A DNA stretch of 64,000 nt from CAIKMD01 sp963803265 (GCA_963803265.1 CAWDLZ010000011.1:248001-312000), one strand, 5' to 3'. Positions 8,037-17,975 are shown, numbered from the stretch's first letter. A program made the numbers and translations. Notes: generated from the letters alone by a model not told the origin.

Positions 8037-9410
8037 TCAACCCCCGCAGGCTGCGCCGAGCCGCCGGACCGCGCCGGCGCCGGCGAGCAATGTCACCGCT
8101 TCCTCGATCGCATTGATGCGCGACGGGCTGAACAGCGGCGCGGCATTGTCGCGGAATTTCTTGACGATTTCCGCCGCGCTGAGGGGCAGCTCAGCGCTGC
8201 CGCGATTATAGGGCACAACGCGCTCGATCCGCCTGCCGTCCTGGGTCTCGACGATCACCCAGCCCTTGAACTGACCTGGCTTGGCGGTCTTGTCCTCCTC
8301 GTAGTCGACCTTTTGCGCGAGCGCGCGGATCTCGGCCCGCGTGGCAGGTTCGCCGCGATAGCTTCGACTGTCGAGCCGGCCGCTAACGAGGGCTTCCGCC
8401 ACCGAATACTGCAATGACCCCCTGCCCTGCCAATCGTTGCGCGGCGCGACCTTCGCCGCGCGCGGCTCGCATACGACCCCTATCATGTAGTCGGCGATCG
8501 GGCACAGGATGCGCCTGACCTCGGGCGCCCGGAGCCCCTCGGCATGGAGAGCGAGAATCGCGTCCAGAAAGGAATGCAGCACATGAGCGCAAGGGTAGGG
8601 CTTGATCGATATCCTGCGGCATTCCCAGCGCTGGCCCAACCCCTCGGTCGCCGCGGCGAAATCGAAGCGGTAATCGGGGTCCTGGACATGGGCGCGGAAG
8701 AAGCCCGACCCGCCCTCGAACACCTCGACCGGACCGTTATGCCCGTGTCTGGCGAGCAGCGCCGCAGCAATCCCGGCTTGCGCGGCCCAGCCGGCGTGGA
8801 GATTGGGAGATTCGACGCCCTCGCGCATGCCCTGGCCGATGCCGGCGGCAAAGCTGCCGGCGATGCCCACCGCCTGCACGGTCGCCAATGCGTCGAGCCC
8901 CAGCAGGCGGCACGCTGCATAGGTCGCGCCAAACGCGCCGAAGAGCCCGGTCGGATGCCAACCGCGCTTGTGGAACTCGAGCGGCGCCGCCATGCCGATC
9001 CGGCAGGCCAGCTCGCTGCCGGCGATCAGCGCCGTCAGGAAATCCTCGCCGCTGGCATCGAGCTCCTCGCCCAAGGCCAGCGCCGCAGCGAGCAGCGTCG
9101 CGGTGACGTGGACGATGGTGGCGTTGTGGGTGTCGTCGTAGGATAGGGCCGAGGCCATCGCGCCATTGGCGATGGCAGCGGCCTGGGGCGCGGTTTGATC
9201 GGCAAAGCCCAGGATATGGGCCGCGCCCTTGCCGCCCATCGCGAGGGACCCGCCACGGATCTTGCGCCCGTAATCCTGTCCCGCGACCGCAAGGACGACG
9301 CCGATGGTGTCGAGAATGCGTCCCCTTGTCGCGGCGACGATGTCGGCGGGGACGGCGGAAAATTCGAGACGGGCGCTCCATTGCGCGGCTTGTTCGCTGA
9401 CGCTGGGCAT
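8037..9410 (-). CDS. MmgE/PrpD family protein
   Basis: 457 residues, normal length for MmgE/PrpD. The N-terminal all-helical domain includes RGRILDTIGVVLA, SYDDTHNATIVHVTATLLAAALALGE and GSELACRIGMA, all typical of the family. The family includes 2-methylcitrate dehydratase, cis-aconitate decarboxylase and iminodisuccinate epimerase, so the exact reaction cannot be assigned. It is transcribed away from the adjacent gentisate-type dioxygenase, and a second PrpD paralogue (13258-14598) closes the other side of that aromatic block. Cytoplasmic, no signal peptide. Confidence 0.85.
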   Translation of the reverse strand: MPSVSEQAAQWSARLEFSAVPADIVAATRGRILDTIGVVLAVAGQDYGRKIRGGSLAMGGKGAAHILGFADQTAPQAAAIANGAMASALSYDDTHNATIVHVTATLLAAALALGEELDASGEDFLTALIAGSELACRIGMAAPLEFHKRGWHPTGLFGAFGATYAACRLLGLDALATVQAVGIAGSFAAGIGQGMREGVESPNLHAGWAAQAGIAAALLARHGHNGPVEVFEGGSGFFRAHVQDPDYRFDFAAATEGLGQRWECRRISIKPYPCAHVLHSFLDAILALHAEGLRAPEVRRILCPIADYMIGVVCEPRAAKVAPRNDWQGRGSLQYSVAEALVSGRLDSRSYRGEPATRAEIRALAQKVDYEEDKTAKPGQFKGWVIVETQDGRRIERVVPYNRGSAELPLSAAEIVKKFRDNAAPLFSPSRINAIEEAVTLLAGAGAVRRLGAACGG

Positions 9411-9461
9411 CTTGGCTCCCTATCGTGGCTTTCCGGTCCTGAAACCCCTAGCACATCCGAA

Positions 9462-9491
9462 TTGCGCGACGGGGTGCCGCAAGCGTATTCT
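9462..9491 (+). promoter_or_regulatory. Candidate sigma-70-type promoter for the gentisate block
   Basis: TTGCGC (9462-9467), an 18-bp spacer and TATTCT (9486-9491) lie 54 bp before the dioxygenase start, in the divergent gap with prpD. The -10 is good and the -35 moderate; pattern match only. Confidence 0.35.
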
Positions 9492-9545
9492 TAAGGGGAA
9501 ACGAAGCGGCGCGAGGCCGCAGCATCATCCGGGAGTAGAAACATC

Positions 9546-10568
9546 ATGAGCGCAACCGCCAATGCTAGCGACACGCCTGACAGCATCCGCAAGGCTTGGG
9601 CCGAGGCGAATGTCGCGCCGCTTTGGGAAGAGCTCGGCGCCCACAGCGTCGAGGCGGCACGCGACCGCGCTTTTATCTGGAAATGGCGCGTGATGCATCC
9701 ACTGATCCAGGATGCGCTCAACATGAAGGACATGACCGCGATCGAGCGGCGGGTGCTGACCCTGCGCAATCCCAATCTGCGCTCGGCCTCGATCGGGGCT
9801 ACGCCCACCTTGACCGCCGCGCTTCAGATTCTGAAGCCGGGCGAGTACGCGCGGCCGCACCGCCACTCGCCCAGCGCCCTGCGATTCGTTCTGGAAGGCG
9901 AAGGCGCATCCACGATCGTGGATGGCAAGGAATGCTATATGGAGGAAGGCGACCTCATCACCACGCCGGGCTGGACCTGGCACGAGCATATCCATCGCGG
10001 CACGAGGCCGATCGTGTGGCTCGATTCCCTCGACGTGCCGCTGCATCGCTATCTCGGCACCGACGCTTTCGAGCCGGGGCCGAAACCGAACAAGATGCCG
10101 CCGACCGCCTCGGATGCGTTCTTCGCGACGGCCAGCATGGTGCCCGACGGGATCGAGGCCAATTCGCATTATTCGCCTTTGTTCCGCTATCCCTGGAAGC
10201 AGGCGGTGAAGGCGCTGGAAGCAGCACCCGTCGCGCGGGACGGCGTGCGGCGCGTGCGCTACGTCAATCCGATGAATGGCGGACCCGTGATGTCGCTGAT
10301 CGATTGCTACCTGATCGAGCTCGAGAACGGCGAATCCCTGCCGGCGCGCAGCAATGCCAGCATGGTCTGCGCGGTCGTCGAAGGCAGCGGAACAAGCGTC
10401 CTCGGCGAGGACACGCTGTCCTGGGAACCGAAGGACGTTTTCACGGTGCCGACCGGCGCCTGGGTCAAGCACAAATCCCAAGGCAAGGCCCGCATCTTCG
10501 TCGTGAGCGACCGCGACGTGCTGCGCCGGCTCGACCTTCTCGAGGAAGAGTACGGCGCCACCGCCTGA
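9546..10568 (+). CDS. Gentisate 1,2-dioxygenase-like bicupin ring-cleavage enzyme
   Basis: 340 residues in two cupin domains. The first holds the expected iron ligands: PHRHSPSALRF gives His105 and His107, and WTWHEHIH gives His146. The second cupin (around residues 255-330) has lost its histidines (PARSN, AWVKHKS), as in gentisate and 1-hydroxy-2-naphthoate dioxygenases. These enzymes open a dihydroxylated aromatic ring with O2; gentisate gives maleylpyruvate. The next gene, starting four bases after the stop, is a flavin aromatic hydroxylase that could supply the diol. A fumarylacetoacetate-hydrolase-family gene that could act downstream lies far away at 58177. Gentisate is the likeliest substrate, but salicylate or hydroxynaphthoate are possible. 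Confidence 0.85.
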   Translation: MSATANASDTPDSIRKAWAEANVAPLWEELGAHSVEAARDRAFIWKWRVMHPLIQDALNMKDMTAIERRVLTLRNPNLRSASIGATPTLTAALQILKPGEYARPHRHSPSALRFVLEGEGASTIVDGKECYMEEGDLITTPGWTWHEHIHRGTRPIVWLDSLDVPLHRYLGTDAFEPGPKPNKMPPTASDAFFATASMVPDGIEANSHYSPLFRYPWKQAVKALEAAPVARDGVRRVRYVNPMNGGPVMSLIDCYLIELENGESLPARSNASMVCAVVEGSGTSVLGEDTLSWEPKDVFTVPTGAWVKHKSQGKARIFVVSDRDVLRRLDLLEEEYGATA

Positions 10569-10571
10569 CGC

Positions 10572-12203
10572 GTGCCGTTTATGACCCCTGCGGCATCCAA
10601 CACGGCCGTCCTCATCGTCGGCGGCGGCCCGATCGGCTTGGCGCTCGCTTGCGATCTCGGCGGGCGCGGCATCGACTGCGCGATCATCGAGCAAAGCGAC
10701 GGGATCGTCTATCACCCGCGCGCCACCGCGATCAACGCGCGCACGATGGAGCTGATGCGGCGCTGGGGCGTATCCGAGCGGGTGAAGCACGACGGCACGC
10801 CGCCCGATTTCCCGCACACCGCGCTCTATCTCACCGGGTTTCTCGGCTACGAGATCGCGCGGATCGAGCGGCCGAGCCATGGCGGGACCAGCCCGTCGCC
10901 GATCAGTCCGGAGCGGCCGCAACGTTGCAACCAGCTTTGGCTCGACCCGATCCTGCGCGATCTGGCCACCGGCTTCGCGAATGTCAGCTTACGCTATCGC
11001 TGCCGGTTCGAGGCACTCGAGCAGAATGACGACCAGGTGATCGCGACAGTGCGCGACCTCGCGAGCGGCGAGCAGCAGACGATCCGCGCCCAATATCTCG
11101 TCGATTGCAGCGGCAGCCACAGCCCGATCCGGCGTAAATTTGGCATCGCGATGTCGGGCCAGTCCGAGACCGAGTACCATCTCAGCGCGTTCATGCGCCT
11201 GCCTGAGTTGTGGACCCATCACGACAAGGGCAAGGCCGCGCTGACCTTCTTCATCGACGAGAAAGGCAGCTGGCGCAGCCTCGTCATGATCGACGGCAAG
11301 GAGCTTTACCGCTTCGGCATTTCGGGCAAGCAGTACTACGACAATCCGGATGCCGTCGACATCAACCGGCATTTCGACGAGGTAGCGGCGCCCTCGTTTC
11401 CGCGCGAGGTGATCTCGGTCATTCGCTGGAGCGCCTGCGACGTGGTGGCTGAGAGCTACCGCGTCGGCCGCGTTTTCCTGGCCGGCGACGCGGCGCATCA
11501 GAACCATCCCTCGGGCGGTTTCGGACTGAATACCGGGATGGGAGATGTCAACGATCTCGGCTGGAAGCTGGCCGCGATGCTCAACGGCTGGGGCGGCGCA
11601 AACCTCCTCGATTCCTACGAGCCCGAGCGCCGGCCGGTCGGCTTGCGCAATATCAGCCAGGCCTATACCGGCCATGTCGATAATCGCGACCGGCCCTCGC
11701 ATCCCGATATCGCCAAGGACACGCCAGAAGGCGCCAACGCCCGCGCGCGGATGAAAGAACAGATCCTCGCCTCGCAGCCGGCCATGGTGATCACCGATGG
11801 CGTGGCCCTAGGTTATCGCTATGAAGGGTCGCCCATCATCGTCCCCGACGGCACGCCGGCCACCGAGGATACGATCAGCCGATATATCCCGACGGCAAGG
11901 CCCGGATCGCGCGCGCCCCATGCCTGGATTTCCGAGGCCCGCTCGACGGTCGATCTGTTCGGGGGCGGTTTCGTGCTGTTGCGATTGGGTGGCAGCGCGC
12001 CCGACACTGGCGCGATCGAAAGCGCGTTCCAGCGCCGCGCGGTCCCGCTGAAGGTCGCGGCGATCGCCAATCCCGAGATTGCGCGGCTTTACGAAAAAGC
12101 CCTGGTCCTCGTGCGACCCGACGGTCACGTGGCCTGGCGGTCCGACGCGATCCCGGAGAATCCGGCGGCGCTGGCTGACCGCGTCCGGGGCGCTCAAGCC
12201 TAG
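10572..12203 (+). CDS. FAD-dependent aromatic hydroxylase (PheA/TfdB/MhpA type)
   Basis: 543 residues. The N-terminal Rossmann motif VGGGPIGLALA (about residues 15-25) binds the FAD ADP moiety. YHPRATAINARTMELMRRWG, the DCSGSHSPIRR motif near 180 and GDAAHQNHPSGGFGLNTGMGD near 305 are class A flavoprotein hydroxylase signatures. The C-terminal ~170 residues match the thioredoxin-like tail of phenol hydroxylases. It uses NAD(P)H and O2 to hydroxylate an aromatic ring in the cytoplasm. The start is GTG at 10572, with an ATG at 10581 as alternative. Tight coupling to the dioxygenase suggests production of gentisate or a similar para-diol. Confidence 0.87.
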   Translation: MPFMTPAASNTAVLIVGGGPIGLALACDLGGRGIDCAIIEQSDGIVYHPRATAINARTMELMRRWGVSERVKHDGTPPDFPHTALYLTGFLGYEIARIERPSHGGTSPSPISPERPQRCNQLWLDPILRDLATGFANVSLRYRCRFEALEQNDDQVIATVRDLASGEQQTIRAQYLVDCSGSHSPIRRKFGIAMSGQSETEYHLSAFMRLPELWTHHDKGKAALTFFIDEKGSWRSLVMIDGKELYRFGISGKQYYDNPDAVDINRHFDEVAAPSFPREVISVIRWSACDVVAESYRVGRVFLAGDAAHQNHPSGGFGLNTGMGDVNDLGWKLAAMLNGWGGANLLDSYEPERRPVGLRNISQAYTGHVDNRDRPSHPDIAKDTPEGANARARMKEQILASQPAMVITDGVALGYRYEGSPIIVPDGTPATEDTISRYIPTARPGSRAPHAWISEARSTVDLFGGGFVLLRLGGSAPDTGAIESAFQRRAVPLKVAAIANPEIARLYEKALVLVRPDGHVAWRSDAIPENPAALADRVRGAQA

Positions 12204-12257
12204 CGTAGTGCCGGACGTGCGCAGCAAAACCAGACTCACGTTGCGAGGAGAGACGAG

Positions 12258-13268
12258 ATGAAATGCGTCGAGATCTTCGCCACCACCGGAATCGACGGTT
12301 TGCGGTTCGCGGAACGGCCAAAGCCCGAGCCCGGGCCGCGCCAGGTCGTCATGCGCGTCCGCGCCGCGTCGATCAATTACCGCGATGCGGCGATCCTCGG
12401 CGGCGGTTATGTGCGCGGTGTTCCGCTGCCGCGCATTCCGCTATCGGACGGCGCCGGCGAGATCGTCGAGGTCGGATCGGAGGTGACGCGGGTCAAATCC
12501 GGCGACCGCGTCTGCGGCACGTTCTTTCAGCGTTGGATCACCGGTCCGGTCTTTCCCGAAATCCAGGATGCGGCGCTGGGCGGCACGGCCGAGGGCGTGC
12601 TGACCGAATACGCGCTGCTGGAAGGCGACGGCGTGGTGAAGTTCCCCGACCATTTGTCCTTCGCCGAGGCTGCGACGCTGCCTTGCGCCGGGCTGACCGC
12701 GTGGCACGGGCTCTTCGAAGCGGGCGGCTTGAGGGCTGCCGATACCGCGCTTTTCCTCGGCACCGGCGGCGTCTCGGTGTTGGGGATGCAGCTTGCCAAG
12801 GCCGCCGGCGCGCGCACCATCATCACCTCGTCGAGCGACGAAAAGCTCGACCGCGCGAGGAAGCTCGGCGCCAGTGACGTCGTCAACTATGCCAAGAACT
12901 CCAATTGGGCCGGCTTGGTGCGCGAGATCACCGGCGGCCGCGGCGCCGATTGCGTGCTCGAAGTGGCAGGCGGCGAGACTACGAAAAGCGCGCTCGAGGC
13001 GCTGCGCCATGGCGGCCACATGGCGATCATCGGCGGCCGATCCGGGCCCGGCGGCGATCTCGATCGGCGCTTCATTCTGCAGAAGGGCTTGCGGGTCACC
13101 GGCATCAATGTCGGCAGCCGGGCGATGTTCGAGGCGATGAACCGGGCGATCGCGGTATCAGGAATGAAGCCTTGTGTCGACCGCACCTTTGCTTTTGCCG
13201 ATTCGGTGGCGGCCTATCGCGCCTTCCTTACCGGCAAGCATTTCGGCAAGATCGTCATCACGCTGTGA
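12258..13268 (+). CDS. Zinc-independent MDR-family quinone oxidoreductase
   Basis: 336 residues. GroES-like N-terminal domain (RAASINYRDAAILGG, VGSEVTRVKSGDRV) followed by a Rossmann domain with GTGGVSVLGMQLAKAAGA. There is no structural zinc cysteine cluster, so it belongs to the NADPH:quinone reductase/enoyl reductase branch. It is preceded by a strong GAGGAGAGACGAG site, 54 bp after the hydroxylase, and probably belongs to the same message. It may reduce a quinone formed from the aromatic diol. Its last 11 bases overlap the convergent prpD gene. Confidence 0.87.
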   Translation: MKCVEIFATTGIDGLRFAERPKPEPGPRQVVMRVRAASINYRDAAILGGGYVRGVPLPRIPLSDGAGEIVEVGSEVTRVKSGDRVCGTFFQRWITGPVFPEIQDAALGGTAEGVLTEYALLEGDGVVKFPDHLSFAEAATLPCAGLTAWHGLFEAGGLRAADTALFLGTGGVSVLGMQLAKAAGARTIITSSSDEKLDRARKLGASDVVNYAKNSNWAGLVREITGGRGADCVLEVAGGETTKSALEALRHGGHMAIIGGRSGPGGDLDRRFILQKGLRVTGINVGSRAMFEAMNRAIAVSGMKPCVDRTFAFADSVAAYRAFLTGKHFGKIVITL

Positions 13269-14598
13269 TTTTTTCCGCTGCGGTAGAGAGTGCGGCGAGC
13301 GCCGCATCGCTGGTCGTCGCATCCACCGCGGCCGCGGCAAGGCTGGCCGCCGCCCTCTGCCCGATCACCGGGTCGGCGAGCCGCTGGAACTTCGCCTTTA
13401 CCTCGCGCTCGGCGAAATTCCCAGCCGGGTCGCCGGTGGCGTCGGTCACGAGCATCGCCAGCGTGCTGCCATCCTTCAACTTCGCCTCGACGCGCGCCGG
13501 ATAAAGCGCGGGGAAATACCGCGCGAGATCGGGATCGGCCTTCACCTCAACCAGCCCCATGAAGGCGGCAATCTTCGCGTCCTTCGTCAAATCGGGCCGC
13601 ATCACGTCATCGAGCAAATCGGGCCGATAGGCGGCGAGCGCCAGTTGGTAGGCGGCGCTGGTAATGCGCTCGATCCTGCCCTTGGCCGCATTGCGGTGAC
13701 CGATCATACCGGCATAAGCGGGCGGGACCGATACGGTCACCGTGGCTATTCGATCCGCTTCGGTCTTCGTAAGCAACTGGCGGAAGCCGTCGATCGCGGC
13801 CATGCCCTGCTTCGCCGAGCAATAGGGCTTGTAGCTGACGGCGGCGATGGCGCCCTCGCCCGCCAGCGGCGCGGCGAGCGGCGCGAGATCGAAGGCGATG
13901 CCGTGCGTGCGGTTCAGCCAATCGCCATCGAGCAGCGTGCGGTCGCCGCGAAAGCCCTGGGCGGCGGCAAGTGCAGCAAAGACGCCGGCGCGCGCGGCCT
14001 GACCCAGCAGCGCAAAGCGCGGCGACGCCTCGCCGTGGCCGCCGGCCGCCCCGCTCGTGAGCGCCAGTGCCATCGCGAGCGCGTCGGCGGTCTGGCCGAC
14101 GTCGAGGCGTAAAAACGCCGCCGCCGTCGCGGCCGCACCGACCGGCGCGGCGAAGAAACTCGGCCACACGCCGCGATAGAGGATCGTCGCGCCCGAGATC
14201 GCCATGCTGAGCCGCGTCATCGCCTCGTAGCCGGCGGCCAACGCCATGGCGAAAGACGACGCGCTTGCCGGACTGGAAGCCGCAGCAAGCGTGAGCGCCA
14301 CCGGCACCACGACCGAGCCCGGCGTCGTGCAGGATGCCATATGGATGTCGTCGATCTCGGTGCTGCGAATGGTCGCGACCCGGCGCGCGATCACGTCGAG
14401 CGGGCCGTCGCCGAGCGCGCGCCCGATGCCTGGGATCGCGGCGGCGAGCCGCCCGACGAGGGCGCTATCCTCGGTGCGCGTTCCGGCGAGCCAAGCACCC
14501 AGCGTGTCGAGCAAGTGGAGCGCGAGTTTGCGCCGCGCGCCCGCGCTTGCCGCCGCGCCCGTCAGGTTGGCGGCGAATTGCTCGAGAACACTCGCCAT
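13258..14598 (-). CDS. MmgE/PrpD family protein, second paralogue
   Basis: 446 residues; helical domain at the N-terminus (LALHLLDTLGAWLAGTR, IDDIHMASCTTPGSVVVPVALTLA) and a C-terminal alpha/beta domain (YKPYCSAKQGMAAIDGFRQLL). Only moderately similar to the paralogue at 8037. It is the last gene of the hyuA-hyuB-SBP-ABC operon, 18 bp after a frameshifted SBP, so it probably acts on the imported substrate or its product. Family members dehydrate, decarboxylate or epimerise tricarboxylates and aminodicarboxylates; the reaction here is unassigned. Confidence 0.83.
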   Translation of the reverse strand: MASVLEQFAANLTGAAASAGARRKLALHLLDTLGAWLAGTRTEDSALVGRLAAAIPGIGRALGDGPLDVIARRVATIRSTEIDDIHMASCTTPGSVVVPVALTLAAASSPASASSFAMALAAGYEAMTRLSMAISGATILYRGVWPSFFAAPVGAAATAAAFLRLDVGQTADALAMALALTSGAAGGHGEASPRFALLGQAARAGVFAALAAAQGFRGDRTLLDGDWLNRTHGIAFDLAPLAAPLAGEGAIAAVSYKPYCSAKQGMAAIDGFRQLLTKTEADRIATVTVSVPPAYAGMIGHRNAAKGRIERITSAAYQLALAAYRPDLLDDVMRPDLTKDAKIAAFMGLVEVKADPDLARYFPALYPARVEAKLKDGSTLAMLVTDATGDPAGNFAEREVKAKFQRLADPVIGQRAAASLAAAAVDATTSDAALAALSTAAEKITA

Positions 14599-14616
14599 GA
14601 TGCCTCGATCCTCGCC

Positions 14617-15581
14617 TTATCGGCCCGGCAGGAAGGCTTCGGTGTAGAGCTTCGACATGTCGGGACGGGTATCGAACACTTTCATCTCGACGAAGGAGTC
14701 TTGGATGGTCTTGAGAACCGGCGGCCTGGAACTTGCCGTCATCCGAGAACATCGGCATCACCAGATCGTATTCCTGGTTCTCGACCGCGACCGGGAATTT
14801 GGTGATCCCCATCGCGAGCTGCACGGTCTCGGTCTTGTTTGCCCGCATCCAGGCAATGGTGTCGAACCAGCCACGGAGGAAGCCGCGCACCGCGCCGGGG
14901 CGTTCCTGCATCACCTTGTTCGAGGCGAAGATGACATGCTGGATGAAATCGTGCACGATCTCGGCGGTGGTGAACAACAGCCGCGCCTGCTTGGTCTCGG
15001 CCAGCATGAAGCCGAGCGCCGCAGCAGTGACGCTGGCATCGACCTGCCTCGTCTTGAGCGCGGCGATTTCATCCGGCCACTCCGAGCCCACCGGCACGAG
15101 GGTGATGTCGGTCGGTTGCCAGCCCTTGTTCTGCGCCATGCGCAGCATCAACCACTGGGTCAGCGAGCCGACCGTGGAGATGCCGATCTTCTTGCCCTTC
15201 AAATCGTCGGAGCTCTGTGCCGGCGAAGTCATAGGGCACGATCACGCCGAGAAAGTAGGGCGGCCCCGCCATCTGCGCGACACCCAGCTCGGGCGCGCCC
15301 TTGGCGACGAATTGGAGATCCGTACCCGCGCCGAGGCCAATATCGACCGCGTCGGCGATCATGCCCTGATGCAGCTTGGCGCTGCCCGAAAAATCGATCT
15401 TCTCGGTCTCGACGCCGTATTTCGCAAAGAACCCCTTGGCGACACCGATGTCGAAGGGAATGAACGTGAAGGCCTGCGCCGAGGTATTGCCGACGCGCAA
15501 CGCGACGGGATCGGCCTGCGCCGCCGAGATTGCGCCAAACGCCGCGGCCAGGCAGAGCAACGTCTTCAACTCGGTCTTCAT
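14617..15581 (-). pseudogene. Substrate-binding protein of the hyu/ABC operon, two frameshifts
   Basis: The ATG at 15581 opens MKTELKTLLCLAAAFG with a signal peptide ending AAQA-DP. The frame reads as an SBP to VIVPYD, shifts near 15220, continues as SDDLKGKKIGISTVGSLTQWL, and shifts again near 14716 before QDSFVEMKVFDTRPDMSKLYTEAFLPGR and the TAA at 14617-14619. Dropping one base at each site gives a clean 320-residue protein of the subfamily seen at 17976 and 18970 (tail MSKLYTExFLP). Two independent errors or real decay are both possible. It sits downstream of the permease genes, the third SBP of the operon. Confidence 0.8.
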
Positions 15582-15605
15582 CGACTGCCCCACGCCACCG
15601 CTGAG

Positions 15606-16373
15606 CTACGCGCGATGCCAACGGCTGAAATGTCGCTCGGCCATGCGGCACAGCTCGTTCAGCGTCACGGCGATAGCGGCCAACACCGCGATCAGCGCGA
15701 AGAGCTCGGGCGGCGAGAAGCTTTCGGCGAAGAGCCGCGTGTAGAAGCCGATCCCAGCTGTCGAGACGTAAAGCTCGGCCAAGAGTACGCCCAAGAGCAC
15801 CGCCGTCATGCCCAGCCGCATGCCGGTGAAAAAGCTCGGAATCATGTGGGGAAACACGATCGTAGTGAAGACCTGAAGCTTGCTCGCGCCCATCGAGCGG
15901 GCCGCAGTGAGCAGCGTCGGCCGCAGATTCTGGACGCCTGCGACCGTCGTCACGATCACCGGGAAGATGCCATGGCTGACGCCGAACGCGATCTTGGCCT
16001 CGGGCCCGATGCCGAACGACAAAACGAAGAGCGGCAAGATCGTCGCTTGGGGGATGGCATAAAGCAGGAGGATGATCGGCAGGATCGCAGCCTTGGTAAA
16101 GCCCTGGAGCCCGACCGCCAGCCCGATCGTCAGGCCGATCGCGACCGACAGCACGAAAGCGGTGATCATTTCATAGACGGTGATTCCGATCGCGTGGACG
16201 ACCTTGGGGTCGCCGAAGATCTGACCCAGGGCGAGGAACGCCTGGGAGGGCGGGCACATGAACAGCGGATCGCCATAAAGCCGCGCGCCCACTTCCCAGA
16301 ACACGAACAGCCCTGCGATCACGAGGAGCCGCGCATACCCCGGCGATAGCCGCGGCCGACGGCCGCCGTTCAT
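15606..16373 (-). CDS. ABC transporter permease, SsuC/TauC-like (second permease)
   Basis: 255 residues from the ATG at 16373, which overlaps the stop of the upstream permease by four bases (ATGA). About six hydrophobic segments. The EAA loop AARSMGASKLQVFTTIVFPHMIPSFFTGMRLG docks with the ATPase. It pairs with the permease at 16370-17131 to form the transmembrane channel. Two distinct permease genes are unusual in this family, where one gene normally makes a homodimer, so a heterodimeric channel is likely. Much longer readings of this frame from 17153 are not supported. Confidence 0.88.
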   Translation of the reverse strand: MNGGRRPRLSPGYARLLVIAGLFVFWEVGARLYGDPLFMCPPSQAFLALGQIFGDPKVVHAIGITVYEMITAFVLSVAIGLTIGLAVGLQGFTKAAILPIILLLYAIPQATILPLFVLSFGIGPEAKIAFGVSHGIFPVIVTTVAGVQNLRPTLLTAARSMGASKLQVFTTIVFPHMIPSFFTGMRLGMTAVLLGVLLAELYVSTAGIGFYTRLFAESFSPPELFALIAVLAAIAVTLNELCRMAERHFSRWHRA

Positions 16374-17131
16374 TGCGCCCACCTGCGGCCGCGCGCCTCG
16401 ACGAACGAGACGGTGCCGTTGATGACGATCGCCATCAGCACCGCGAACAGGATGTTCGCGAACATTTGCGACGACTCCATGTTCTCGGCGAGCGAGACGA
16501 TGCGGTGTCCGAGACCCGCGAGCGAGGAAATCGTTTCCCCGCCCAGGATCGCCAGGAACGCAATGATGCAGCCGAGCCGAAATCCCGTCAGCATCACGGG
16601 AAACGCGGCCGGCAGCATTACCGACCAGAACAATTGCACGCTGTTGGCCCCCATCGACCGCGCGGCGGTGATGTAGGCCTTGTCGACATAGCTGAGGCCG
16701 GCGATGGTGTTGAGCACGATCGGAAAAAAGGCGATGGTCGTGCCGATCGCGATCTTCGAGCCGGGACCAAGACCGAAAAACAGCAGATAAAGCGGAAACA
16801 GCAAGATTGCCGGAATCGAATAGAGGCCGGCGAACAGCGGATCGAAAACCCGGACCGAGTAGGACGTCAAGCTGACGAGATAACCGATGACACAGCCGCT
16901 GACTGCGGCGATGAGGAAGGCGACGACCCATTCGTGAATCGTCACCAGTAGATCCGGCCAGATGCTGCTCGTCGTCAGCAGCACGCCGAAATCCTTGAAT
17001 ACCGGGACGGGCGCCGGCAGCAGCAGATGGTTGATGCCGCCGGGCAAGGTGGCCAGATACCAGGCCACGAGAACGGCGAGCAAGACGCCGAGCTGGATGA
17101 GGTGCTGGGCCAGGCGCGTCGGGACTTTCAT
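16370..17131 (-). CDS. ABC transporter permease, SsuC/TauC-like (first permease)
   Basis: 253 residues, six predicted transmembrane helices starting with LIQLGVLLAVLVAWYLA. The EAA motif is AARSMGANSVQLFWSVMLPAAFPVMLTGFRLG. It overlaps the ATPase stop by four bases upstream and the second permease start by four bases downstream, so the three are translationally coupled. About one third identical by eye to the second permease, consistent with old duplication. Confidence 0.88.
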   Translation of the reverse strand: MKVPTRLAQHLIQLGVLLAVLVAWYLATLPGGINHLLLPAPVPVFKDFGVLLTTSSIWPDLLVTIHEWVVAFLIAAVSGCVIGYLVSLTSYSVRVFDPLFAGLYSIPAILLFPLYLLFFGLGPGSKIAIGTTIAFFPIVLNTIAGLSYVDKAYITAARSMGANSVQLFWSVMLPAAFPVMLTGFRLGCIIAFLAILGGETISSLAGLGHRIVSLAENMESSQMFANILFAVLMAIVINGTVSFVEARGRRWAQ

Positions 17132-17950
17132 AAGCGCGCCCCGGCGTCGCCATGCTGGGTCATGGTCTTGCGGATCTCGTCGTGGAGCAGTTCGTAAAGC
17201 TCGTTGCGCAGCGCGCTAAGCTTGGGCGAGGTCATGAAGCTGCTTTTTCGCGGATGGCTTTCCTCCACGTTGATGATCTTCTTGATCTTGCCCGGGCGCG
17301 CGGTAAGCACGGCGACCCGATCGGCGAGGAACACCGCCTCAAGGAGGCTGTGCGTCACGAAGATGATGGTCTTACCGGTCTGCGCCAGGAGCACCGACAA
17401 ATCCTCGCCCAGTATCATCCGCGTCTGTTCGTCGAGCGCGGCGAAAGGCTCGTCCATCAACAGGATCTCCGTCCTGAGGCCGAGCGCCCGCGCGAGCTGG
17501 GCGCGCTGCCTCATGCCGCCGGAAAGCTGCGACGGAAAGTGGTCGGCAAAGTCGGCGAGCCCGACCGACTTCAGCGAATCACGCGCCCGGTCGTTGTGCT
17601 CGCTCTTGGGCACGCCTTGAAAGGCCATGCCGAGCTTGACGTTATCGATCACGGTGCGCCACGGGAAGAGCGTGTTGTCCTGGAACACATAAGCGACCTT
17701 TTGCGGCGACGGCCCGCGCACCGGGACGCCATCGATCGTCACCCGGCCGCTGCTCGCAGTGGCGAGACCGCCGATGATGTTGAGCAGCGTCGCTCTTGCC
17801 GCATCCCGACGGGCCGATGAGACTGAGAAGCTCGCCCCGCGCGATATCGAAGGACGTGCTTTCGAGCGCCACGACGCGGCGCGGATCGCCCGCCTCGCCA
17901 AAGGTCTGGCCGACGCCCTCGATCTTAATGACTGTTTCCGCACCGCTCAC
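17128..17950 (-). pseudogene. ABC transporter ATPase (SsuB/TauB-like), frameshift at the Walker A motif
   Basis: Starts with MSGAETVIKIEGVGQTF at 17950. The Walker A region reads GPSGCGKS and then loses frame; removing one base near 17791 gives GPSGCGKSTLLNIIGGL and a 273-residue protein. The rest is textbook: Q-loop VFQDNTLFPW, signature LSGGMRQRAQLARAL, Walker B ILLMDEPFAALDEQT, H-loop IFVTHSLLEAVFLADR. As this is the only ATPase for thirteen SBPs in the window and its neighbours are intact, a sequencing error is the likelier explanation. If real, the whole transporter is dead. Confidence 0.85.
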
Positions 17951-17975
17951 TTGCGGCCCCTCCTCGATTGCAACA

